Source of the DNA: Rhodococcus oxybenzonivorans
GTDB taxonomy: Bacteria > Actinomycetota > Actinomycetes > Mycobacteriales > Mycobacteriaceae
NCBI RefSeq assembly: GCF_003130705.1
Contig: NZ_CP021354.1
Location: 1,302,001-1,366,000 of the forward strand
Direction: 5' to 3'
DNA length: 64,000 nucleotides
Of the stretch, positions 57,394-64,000 are shown one piece after another; within the stretch, counting starts at the first letter, position 1; every line of letters begins with the position of its first letter. The notes below the pieces were generated by a model. It was not told the DNA's origin and searched no databases. It worked only from the letters and a program-made list of their open reading frames with translations. Position numbers and translations under genes: made by a program.

Positions 57394-57825
57394 GTGACCA
57401 CGGATACGCGCGCACTCGCCAGCGACCTTTCTTTGGCCGTCGTGCGCCTGACGCGTCATCTGCGTGGGCGTCGCGTCGACGCCCAGGTGTCGCTCACCCA
57501 GCTGTCTGCGCTGGCAACCCTTGCCCGTGACGGAGCCATGACGCCGGGCAATCTCGCCGCCCGTGAGAAGGTGCAGCCGCCGTCGATGACCCGGGTCATC
57601 GCCTCGCTCGTCGATCTGGGACTGGTCGAGCGCGCAGCGCATCCCACCGACGGCCGCCAGATCATTGTCACCCTCTCCGATGCCGGTCACGCGCTGATCG
57701 CCGACGAGACGCACGCCCGTGAAGCCTGGATGAACGAGCGGCTGTCCGGACTCGACGAGGACCAGTTGAAAACGCTCCGCGACGCGGTCGGCATCATCAC
57801 GGCCATCGTCGCCGACTCCGAGTAG
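57394..57825 (+). CDS. MarR-family regulator (Rv0880-like)
   Basis: This 143-residue winged-helix dimeric regulator has 'LSLAVVRLTRHLRGRRVDAQVSLTQLSALATLARDGAMTPGNLAAREKVQPPSMTRVIASLVDLGLVERAAHPTDGRQIIVTLS', the MarR DNA-binding core, with wing 'HPTDGRQI'. The start is GTG 57394. It is likely to respond to phenolic or drug-like ligands and may control the MFS transporter 48 bp downstream. This is inference from the classical MarR-efflux arrangement. The position resembles Rv0880 of M. tuberculosis. Confidence 0.92.
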   Translation: MTTDTRALASDLSLAVVRLTRHLRGRRVDAQVSLTQLSALATLARDGAMTPGNLAAREKVQPPSMTRVIASLVDLGLVERAAHPTDGRQIIVTLSDAGHALIADETHAREAWMNERLSGLDEDQLKTLRDAVGIITAIVADSE

Positions 57826-57872
57826 CCGCACCGAAGCGCAGGCGCTTCGGCCGCCGGGAGCAAGATGGAACG

Positions 57873-59252
57873 GTGCCACCCGAACCTGACGCCGCCTCAC
57901 CCGCCCGGCAGAAGACCGGAATGTTCGCCGCCCTGCATACCCGCAACTACCGGCTGTGGGCCTCGGGGCAGATCGTGTCCCTCGTCGGGACGTGGATGCA
58001 ACGGGTGGCGCAGGACTGGCTCGTCCTGACCCTGTCGGACGGCAACGCCCTCGCGGTGGGCATCGTGATGGCACTGCAGTTCGGGCCGACCCTGTTCCTG
58101 TCCGTGTGGGGTGGCGTGCTCGCCGACCGCTACGACAAGCGGCGAATACTGATCACCACTCAGGTGGCGATGGCGTTGTGCGGCCTGGTGCTCGGCCTGC
58201 TCGACGTGGGTGGGGTGGTCGTGCTGTGGCACGTGTACCTCATCGCCTTCGTGCTGGGTTGCGCCTCCGCGATCGACGCACCGGTCCGTCAATCGTTCAC
58301 CATCGAAATGGTCGGCAGGGATTTTCTTCCCAATGCCATCGCGCTGAACTCGATGACCTTCAACACCGCACGCATCATCGGCCCGGCGGTGTCCGGGGTG
58401 CTCATCACTCTCATCGGCACGGGCTGGGTGTTCCTCCTCAATGCCGCCACGTTCACCGGGGTGTTGGTCGCGCTGGCGATGATGAATACGCGGGAACTGT
58501 TCACCGCCCCGCCCGCGGAACGCGGTAAAGGGCAGGTGCGGGCGGGCTTTCGTTATGTGTGGGGCCGCGCCGATCTACGCGTGCTCATGATCGCGGTGTT
58601 CCTGGTGTCGACGTTCGGGCTGAACTTTGCCCTCAGCCTGGCTGTGCTCGCCCGCAACACCTTCGGGCAAGGCGCGGACGCCTACGGGCTGCTGTCCACC
58701 ACCCTGGCCGTCGGCACGCTCGCGGGCGCCACGATCGCCGCGAAGCGCCGGACACCGCCGCGGTTGCGTACGTTCCTCGGTGCCGCGGCAGCGTTCGGCG
58801 CGTTCGAGATTCTCGTCGGGCTCATGCCCACCTACCTCCTCGTGGCCGTCATGCTGGTGCCCACCGGCGCGCTCACCCTCACGTTCACCACGGCGGCAAT
58901 GAACATTCTCCAGATGTCGGTGCCGTCGGAGATGCGGGGCCGGGTGATGGGTATCTATATGCTCTGCTTCCTCGGTGGCACTCCGCTGGGCAGTCCGGTC
59001 CTCGGCTGGCTCGCCGACGTCCTCGACCCGCGTGCACCCCTCGTGATCGGCGGTGCCATCTCATTGGTCAGCGGCCTCGGCGCTGCCCTGTACCTGATGC
59101 GGCACGCGAAGGTGCGACTGAAAGTACGCAGACCGGATGCGGGCCGCTACCTTCCGGTGTTCGAGCTGCACAACGTCGTCGACCCGCACCCGGTCGTGGT
59201 GTGCGACGCCACCGAGCAGGCGGTGGAAGCCGGCCGCGACTCGCGGCCTTGA
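57873..59252 (+). CDS. MFS exporter (EntS/DHA3-like)
   Basis: This 459-residue major facilitator of the DHA3 (EntS-like, 'MFS_3') group has 'MFAALHTRNYRLWASGQIVSLVGTWMQRVAQDWLVLTLSDG', 'GGVLADRYDKRRILITTQ' (loop 2-3 motif), and 'VPSEMRGRVMGIYMLCFLGGTPLGSPVLGWLADVLDPR'. Twelve helices are followed by a ~50-residue hydrophilic C-terminal tail ending 'VVVCDATEQAVEAGRDSRP'. The start is GTG 57873. It probably exports a hydrophobic compound or siderophore. It is likely co-transcribed with, and regulated by, the MarR gene just upstream. Confidence 0.9.
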   Translation: MPPEPDAASPARQKTGMFAALHTRNYRLWASGQIVSLVGTWMQRVAQDWLVLTLSDGNALAVGIVMALQFGPTLFLSVWGGVLADRYDKRRILITTQVAMALCGLVLGLLDVGGVVVLWHVYLIAFVLGCASAIDAPVRQSFTIEMVGRDFLPNAIALNSMTFNTARIIGPAVSGVLITLIGTGWVFLLNAATFTGVLVALAMMNTRELFTAPPAERGKGQVRAGFRYVWGRADLRVLMIAVFLVSTFGLNFALSLAVLARNTFGQGADAYGLLSTTLAVGTLAGATIAAKRRTPPRLRTFLGAAAAFGAFEILVGLMPTYLLVAVMLVPTGALTLTFTTAAMNILQMSVPSEMRGRVMGIYMLCFLGGTPLGSPVLGWLADVLDPRAPLVIGGAISLVSGLGAALYLMRHAKVRLKVRRPDAGRYLPVFELHNVVDPHPVVVCDATEQAVEAGRDSRP

Positions 59253-59268
59253 CGGCTGCCGCGACCGT

Positions 59269-60123
59269 TCAGACGCCGACCGCCGTCGCCACGGCCCGCC
59301 GGGTCAGCACTCTCGCGAGGTGGCTGCGGTAGTCGGCGTCGGCGTTACCGTCGGTGACCGGGTCGGTGCCCTCGGCCGCGTGCTCGGCGGCCGCCCGGAT
59401 CAACTCCGGATCGGCGGCCTTGCCGACGAGCGCGTCCTCGACGCCGCGAGCGCGCACCGGCACGGCCCCCATGTTGGTCAGCGCCACCCGGGCCTGCCGG
59501 ATCGTGCCGCCGTCGACCTGAATCGTCGCGGCCACCGCCACGATCGACCACGCCTCCGCGACGGTGTTGAACTTCTCGTACCGCGCCTCCCAGCCGGTGT
59601 GCTTCGGGATCCGCACATCCGCAAGTATTTCGTCCGGGTGCAGTGCCGTCGTGTAGTAGCCCTCGAAGAAGTCGGCGACCGGAATGCTCCGCCTGCCCGC
59701 GGTCCCGACCGCGGTGAGGGTGGCGTCGAGTGCCAGTGCCGGTGCGCACAGGTCACCCGCCGGATCGGCATGCGCCAGAGCGCCACCCAGCGTGCCGCGG
59801 TGCCGGATCTGCGGATCGGCGACCGTGCGGGTCGCTTCGACGAGCAGCAGCGCATGCTCCTGGACGAGCGGGTCGCGGATCATGTCGTAATACGTGGTCA
59901 TCGCGCCGATCACGATGCTGTCGCCGTCTTCGCGCACACCGCGCAACTCGCCGATCCGGCCGAGATCGACGAGAGTGCTCGGCGAGGACAGGCGCAGCCG
60001 CAGCACCGGTAGCAGGCTCTGGCCGCCCGCGAGTATCTTGGCGTCGTCCCCGGCCTCGGCGAGTGCGGCCACCGCCTCTTCGACAGTGGTCGGGGCTACG
60101 TAGTCGAAGGTCGACGGAATCAT
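59269..60123 (-). CDS. CoxM-like FAD subunit of molybdenum hydroxylase
   Basis: This 284-residue FAD-binding medium subunit of the xanthine-dehydrogenase/CO-dehydrogenase family has 'FDYVAPTTVEEAVAALAEAG', the FAD-binding 'ILAGGQSLLPVLRLRL', 'PQIRHRGTLGGALAHADPAGDL', and 'GYYTTALHPDEILADVRIP'. It relays electrons from the 2Fe-2S subunit to the quinone or other acceptor. The start overlaps the large-subunit stop (ATGA at 60120-60123), giving the order S-L-M on the minus strand. It converges on the MFS gene. Confidence 0.94.
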   Translation of the reverse strand: MIPSTFDYVAPTTVEEAVAALAEAGDDAKILAGGQSLLPVLRLRLSSPSTLVDLGRIGELRGVREDGDSIVIGAMTTYYDMIRDPLVQEHALLLVEATRTVADPQIRHRGTLGGALAHADPAGDLCAPALALDATLTAVGTAGRRSIPVADFFEGYYTTALHPDEILADVRIPKHTGWEARYEKFNTVAEAWSIVAVAATIQVDGGTIRQARVALTNMGAVPVRARGVEDALVGKAADPELIRAAAEHAAEGTDPVTDGNADADYRSHLARVLTRRAVATAVGV

Positions 60124-62495
60124 CGGGCACCTCCCTGAGCGGACCGGATGGCGTTCCAGACCCGCATCGGTGTACAGGGCATCGCGATGTCACGCACCCC
60201 GAACTGTCGGACGGCGTCGAGGACGGCATTGACGACGGCCGGTGTGGATGCGATCGTTCCCGCCTCACCGACCCCCTTGACGCCGAGTGGATTACCGGTG
60301 GCGGGGGTCTCGGTGCGGCCCGTGGTGAACTTCGGCAGATCCGCCGCGGACGGTACGTGGTACTCGGCGAAGGAACCCGACAGCAGAGTGCCGGACTCGT
60401 CGTACACCGCCTCCTCGTACAGGGCCTGCGCGATGCCTTGGACAAGCCCGCCGTGCACCTGACCCTCGACGATCAGCGGGTTGACCACGTGCCCGATGTC
60501 GTCGACGCACACGTAGGACCGAATGCCGACCTTCCCGGTCTCGGTGTCCACCTCCACCGCGCACAGATGCGTGCCGTGCGGGAACGAGAAGTTCTCCGGA
60601 TCGTAGGTGGCCTCGGAGTCCAGGTTCGGCTCCACCCCGTCGGGCAGATCGTGCGCGGCGAACACGGCGAGCGCGACGTCGGCGATGCCGACCGCCTTCT
60701 CGGTGCCCTTCACCCGGAATCGTCCCTCGGTGAACTCGAGATCGTCCTCGGCACACTCCATCAGGTGCGCGGCGATGGGCCGGGCCTTCGCGATCACCTT
60801 CTCGGCGGCCTTCACCACCGCGATCGCCCCGACGGCCAGCGACCGTGAACCGTACGTGTCCATGCCACGCGGCGACGTCTGGGTGTCGCCGTGTAACACC
60901 TCGACGTCCTCGAACGGAACCCCGAGCTGATCCGCGACCACCTGGCTCCACGCGGTCTCGTGTCCCTGGCCGTGCGCTGACGAACCGGTGACCACCTCGA
61001 CCTTGCCGGTGGGCAGCATTCGGATCGCCGCGTGTTCCCACCCGCCGGCCCCGTAGGCCAGCGCGCCGAGGGTGCGCGACGGCGCCAGACCGCACATCTC
61101 GGTGAACGTGGACACCCCGATGCCGAGTTGCACCGGGTCCTTTCGCTCGCGTCGCTCCGCCTGTTCGCGTCGGAGACCGTCGTAGTCGAACAACTCCCGC
61201 GCGCGCTCGGTGGCGGCCTCGTAGTTGCCGGAGTCGTAGGTCAGGCCCGCGACGGTGTCGAACGGGAACTCCTCGTGGGTGATCCAGTTCTTCGCCCGCA
61301 GTTCCAGCGGATCCATCGACAACTCGGTCGCGAGCTCGTCCATCATCCGCTCGATCGCGAACGTCGCCTCCGGCCGCCCCGCGCCGCGATAGGCGTCGGT
61401 GGGCACCTTGTTGGTGAACACGTTGGTGCACGTGAAGTGATACGCCGGGAACTTGTAGATGCCGTTGAACATGAACGCGCCCAGGATCGGCACCCCCGAG
61501 GTGACCAGGCGCAGGTACGCGCCCATGTCGGCGAGAAGTTCGACCTTCATCCCGGTGACGGTGCCGTCGCGGCGGGCGGCCAGTGTCAATTTCTGGATCT
61601 GGTCGCGCCCGTGATGCGCCGCGACCATCGATTCGCTACGCGACTCGGTGTACTTGACGGGCTTGCCGAGTCGCCGCGCGACGAGCAGAGCGATGACTTC
61701 CTCCGGCGTCACCTGAAGTTTGCCGCCGAAACCGCCGCCGACATCCGGGGCGACGACGCGCAGTTTGTGTTCCGGTATGTCGAGCGTCATCGCCAGCATC
61801 AGCCGCAGGATGTGGGGGATCTGTGTGGCCGACCACATGGTGATCTGAGCGCCGGTCGGGTCGACCACCACCGAGCGGGGCTCCATGAACGCCGGGATCA
61901 GCCGCTGCTGCTTGAACGTGCGCTCGACGAGGACCTCGGCGTCGCGGATGGTCTGCTCGACGTCGCCGCCCGTGCCTGCCTCCGCAGAGTCGAAGGTCCA
62001 GGTGGCGCTGACGTTCGTCCCGAGATCCGGGTGCACGAGTTCGGCGCCGTCGGCGGCCGCGGCCGCGAGATCGAGCACGACCGGCAGTTCGTCGTACTCG
62101 ACGTCGATCGCCTCGAGTGCGTCGTGAGCCTCGTACGCGCTGCGTGCCACCACAACCGCGACGGCCTCGCCGGCGAAGTTCACCCTGTCGACCGCGAGGG
62201 ACGGGGCGGGCGGTGACTTCATGTCCGGTGTGATCGGCCATGCGCACGGCAGGCTGCCCTGCTCGGCGGCGAGGTCGGCGCCGGTCAGGACCGCGACGAC
62301 ACCGGGCATCTCGTGGGCGGCGGTGGCGTCGACACCGGTGATGCGGGCGTGCGCGAACGGGCTGCGCAGAATCGCCAGGTGCTGCATACCCGGCAGCACG
62401 AGGTTGTCGGTCCAGCGGGTGCGTCCGGTGACCAGATGCTCGTCTTCCTTGCGCTTGCGGGCCTTTCCGATTTCCGGTTCGGCGGTGGCGGTCAT
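60120..62495 (-). CDS. CoxL-like molybdopterin large subunit, form II
   Basis: This 791-residue molybdenum-binding catalytic subunit has '[19 protein letters not shown]' at the start, '[22 protein letters not shown]' at about residue 366, and the catalytic Glu in '[21 protein letters not shown]' (about 740). The active-site loop reads AYRGAGR, the form II pattern, not the AYxCSFR of genuine aerobic CO dehydrogenases. CO oxidation is therefore unlikely to be the main activity; form II enzymes oxidise other, often aromatic or N-heterocyclic, substrates. ATG 62495 overlaps the small-subunit stop. Confidence 0.94.
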   Translation of the reverse strand: MTATAEPEIGKARKRKEDEHLVTGRTRWTDNLVLPGMQHLAILRSPFAHARITGVDATAAHEMPGVVAVLTGADLAAEQGSLPCAWPITPDMKSPPAPSLAVDRVNFAGEAVAVVVARSAYEAHDALEAIDVEYDELPVVLDLAAAAADGAELVHPDLGTNVSATWTFDSAEAGTGGDVEQTIRDAEVLVERTFKQQRLIPAFMEPRSVVVDPTGAQITMWSATQIPHILRLMLAMTLDIPEHKLRVVAPDVGGGFGGKLQVTPEEVIALLVARRLGKPVKYTESRSESMVAAHHGRDQIQKLTLAARRDGTVTGMKVELLADMGAYLRLVTSGVPILGAFMFNGIYKFPAYHFTCTNVFTNKVPTDAYRGAGRPEATFAIERMMDELATELSMDPLELRAKNWITHEEFPFDTVAGLTYDSGNYEAATERARELFDYDGLRREQAERRERKDPVQLGIGVSTFTEMCGLAPSRTLGALAYGAGGWEHAAIRMLPTGKVEVVTGSSAHGQGHETAWSQVVADQLGVPFEDVEVLHGDTQTSPRGMDTYGSRSLAVGAIAVVKAAEKVIAKARPIAAHLMECAEDDLEFTEGRFRVKGTEKAVGIADVALAVFAAHDLPDGVEPNLDSEATYDPENFSFPHGTHLCAVEVDTETGKVGIRSYVCVDDIGHVVNPLIVEGQVHGGLVQGIAQALYEEAVYDESGTLLSGSFAEYHVPSAADLPKFTTGRTETPATGNPLGVKGVGEAGTIASTPAVVNAVLDAVRQFGVRDIAMPCTPMRVWNAIRSAQGGAR

Positions 62496-63025
62496 CGCAC
62501 ACCTCCCTGCGCGGTGTCGGTCGTCGGTGCATCCGCCGTCGTCGGTGTTTCGGTGGTGCTGCCGCCGCGCAACCGCTGCGCCGCATCCTGCACCGCGCTG
62601 ACGATGTTCTGGTACCCGGTACAGCGGCACAGATTGCCTTCCAACCCCAGCCGCACCGTCCGCTCGTCCGGGTCGGGTTCCTCGGCGAGCAGGTCGAGGG
62701 TCTGCATGATCATGCCGGGGGTGCAGTAGCCGCACTGCAGGGCGTGGTTGTCGCGGAACGCCTGCTGCACGGGGTGCAACGTCCCGTTCCGGGACAGGCC
62801 CTCGACGGTGAGGACGTCGCCGCCGTCGGCCTGCACGGCGAGCACCGAGCAGGACTTGACGCTGTGACCGTTCAGGTGAACGGTGCACGCCCCGCAGTTT
62901 CCGGTGTCGCAGCCGATGACGGTGCCGACCTTGCCGAGCCGGTCCCGAAGATAGTGGACGAGGAGCAGTCGCGGTTCCACCTCGTCCGTGTATGCCGTTC
63001 CGTCGACGGTGACAGTGATGCGCAT
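62492..63025 (-). CDS. CoxS-like 2Fe-2S small subunit
   Basis: This 177-residue iron-sulfur subunit has the plant-type 2Fe-2S N-terminal cluster ('[22 protein letters not shown]') and a C-terminal cluster ('[12 protein letters not shown]' and '[14 protein letters not shown]'), the classical xanthine-dehydrogenase-family arrangement. The last ~20 residues are a Thr/Ala/Pro-rich tail beyond the usual family end. It transfers electrons from the Mo-cofactor of the large subunit to FAD. It is the first of three genes transcribed S-L-M, coupled by 4-bp overlaps. Confidence 0.95.
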   Translation of the reverse strand: MRITVTVDGTAYTDEVEPRLLLVHYLRDRLGKVGTVIGCDTGNCGACTVHLNGHSVKSCSVLAVQADGGDVLTVEGLSRNGTLHPVQQAFRDNHALQCGYCTPGMIMQTLDLLAEEPDPDERTVRLGLEGNLCRCTGYQNIVSAVQDAAQRLRGGSTTETPTTADAPTTDTAQGGVR

Positions 63026-63121
63026 TGCGCCTCCAAAGCCGGGAGCGTCAGGTGATACGTCCTACTTTGCGCCGACGGAGCGCGAACAACACCCGAAATC
63101 GTGGAACCGGTTCAGGATCGG

Positions 63122-64000
63122 TCACGTTCGACGTGCGACCTCGAGCAGTTCCTGCAGTGTCGCGAGACTGTGGCCGGCGAGCAGACGATCGACGAACGGC
63201 AGGGCGGCCGCGATCCCCGACTGCACCGGCTCGTAACCGTCCGCGCCTGCGTGCGGATTCACCCACAGCACGGTTCGGGCGAGTCGGCGCAACTGTGCCA
63301 TCTGCTCTGCGAGCAGCGTGGGGTCACCGCGCTCCCAGCCGTCGGAGAAAATCACTACGACGGCGCCGCGGGCAACGCCCCGCCTGCCCCAGCGGTCCAG
63401 GAACGCGCGCAGCGTCTCACCGAGACGGGTGCCGCCCGCCCAGTCGGGCACGGCCCGGCCTGCCGCGGCGAGCGCCACTTCCGGGTCGCGGACCCGCAGC
63501 GCCCGGGAGAGCCGCGTCAGGCGGGTGCCCAGAGAGAACACCTCGGTGCCGCCCGGGTTGCCGCGGGCGACGACGTGCGCAAAACGCAGAAGTGCGTCGG
63601 CGTACGGGCTCATCGATCCGGACACGTCGATGAGCAGCACCATCCGGCGTGGCCGGGTGGCCTTGCGGTGGAGGCTCGGCCGCACCGGTTCGCCGCCCGC
63701 CGCGAGCATGCCCCGTACGGTGCGCCGCGGGTCCACCGTCCCCCGGCGGGCCGGGCGCATCCGGATGGCCGGGCGGGCTGGGGGCCGCGGACGCAGGGCG
63801 GCGATCAACTCGGCGAGGTGCGCGCGTTCGGCCGCGGTGAGGTCGGCGATGTTGCGGTGGCGCAATACCTCGGTGTCGTCCGCGGCGACCCGCAGTTGCG
63901 GCGCGTCGCCACCGATGTCGCCGCCGTTCGTCGTGGTCATGGCGGCGGTTCGGGCCCGGCGAGGCAGTTCCCCGGACCGCGGCGTGCGCGCCGGGACGGT
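63122..64000 (-). CDS. CoxE-like VWA-domain protein, 5' end outside window
   Basis: The frame is open to the window edge; an ATG lies at 63940, but family members are usually longer, so this is probably the C-terminal ~290 residues. It carries the VWA-type MIDAS 'LLIDVSGSMSPYADALLRFAHVVARG' and 'VVIFSDGWERGDPTLLAEQMAQLRRLARTVLWVNPHAG', the signature of CoxE. CoxE proteins act with the MoxR-like CoxD ATPase to mature the CuMo-type or related active site of CO-dehydrogenase-like enzymes. It precedes coxS by 96 bp on the same strand, so coxD would be expected further upstream. Confidence 0.9.
   Translation of the reverse strand, partial: TVPARTPRSGELPRRARTAAMTTTNGGDIGGDAPQLRVAADDTEVLRHRNIADLTAAERAHLAELIAALRPRPPARPAIRMRPARRGTVDPRRTVRGMLAAGGEPVRPSLHRKATRPRRMVLLIDVSGSMSPYADALLRFAHVVARGNPGGTEVFSLGTRLTRLSRALRVRDPEVALAAAGRAVPDWAGGTRLGETLRAFLDRWGRRGVARGAVVVIFSDGWERGDPTLLAEQMAQLRRLARTVLWVNPHAGADGYEPVQSGIAAALPFVDRLLAGHSLATLQELLEVARRT

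Noticed and set aside
60120..63025. Assignment as aerobic CO dehydrogenase
   Set aside because: The active-site loop reads AYRGAGR (form II) instead of AYxCSFR, so CO oxidation is not supported.

Overview
The window is high-GC chromosomal DNA from a mycolic-acid-containing actinomycete, most likely a Rhodococcus or close relative. The evidence is an antigen-85-type mycolyltransferase (frameshifted here), a resuscitation-promoting factor, a bacterial XPB helicase, an HspR/HAIR heat-shock site, an ECF41 (SigJ-type) sigma factor, and many FMN/F420 (luciferase-like) oxidoreductases. From about 38.6 to 57.8 kb the gene content and order resemble, from memory, the M. tuberculosis Rv0861c-Rv0880 region: XPB, helicase-associated protein, small Rv0863-like protein, RpfA, YccF, CspB, DUF2771, MFS, DUF3027, DUF2530, MarR. 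I see no rRNA, tRNA, CRISPR array, insertion sequence or prophage.

Layout. 0-8 kb holds the end of a CocE-type hydrolase, an SDR, the ohr/ohrR pair with its operator, then a TPP riboswitch followed by an SDR-monooxygenase pair and a CitMHS transporter, and an FAD hydroxylase. 8-11 kb holds a ClpC-type unfoldase behind a HAIR element. 11.5-17.9 kb is a catabolic cluster: IclR regulator, glycerate kinase, 2-hydroxyacid dehydrogenase, HMG-CoA-lyase-like enzyme, family III CoA-transferase and GntP permease. 18-25 kb holds DAHP synthase with an aromatic leader peptide and attenuator, AlkB, a LysE exporter beside a 78-bp near-palindrome, an AraC regulator translationally coupled to an aminotransferase, and an ECF41 sigma factor with its carboxymuconolactone-decarboxylase partner.

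25.3-31 kb is a sulfonate-type ABC importer, FMN monooxygenase and MFS operon headed by a nine-codon cysteine-rich leader ORF, which points to cysteine-responsive sulfur acquisition. 31-36 kb is a two-component system followed by an ATPase/FtsX-type ABC system. 36-45.7 kb contains an F420-type oxidoreductase, an acetyltransferase, the XPB helicase, a tandem-repeat membrane protein, two genes broken by single-base homopolymer insertions, and a helicase-associated protein. 46-58 kb contains rpfA behind a c-di-AMP riboswitch and a Crp site, CspB, membrane proteins, a sacsin-like ATPase and a purine permease. 59-64 kb is a form II CO-dehydrogenase-like molybdenum hydroxylase (S-L-M) with a downstream CoxE-like VWA gene cut by the window edge.

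The window is rich in RNA-level and small-ORF regulation: two riboswitches and two leader peptides. The least conventional pieces are the TPP-riboswitch-led oxidoreductase operon, the Cys leader operon, and the CoA-transferase/lyase/glycerate-kinase pathway.
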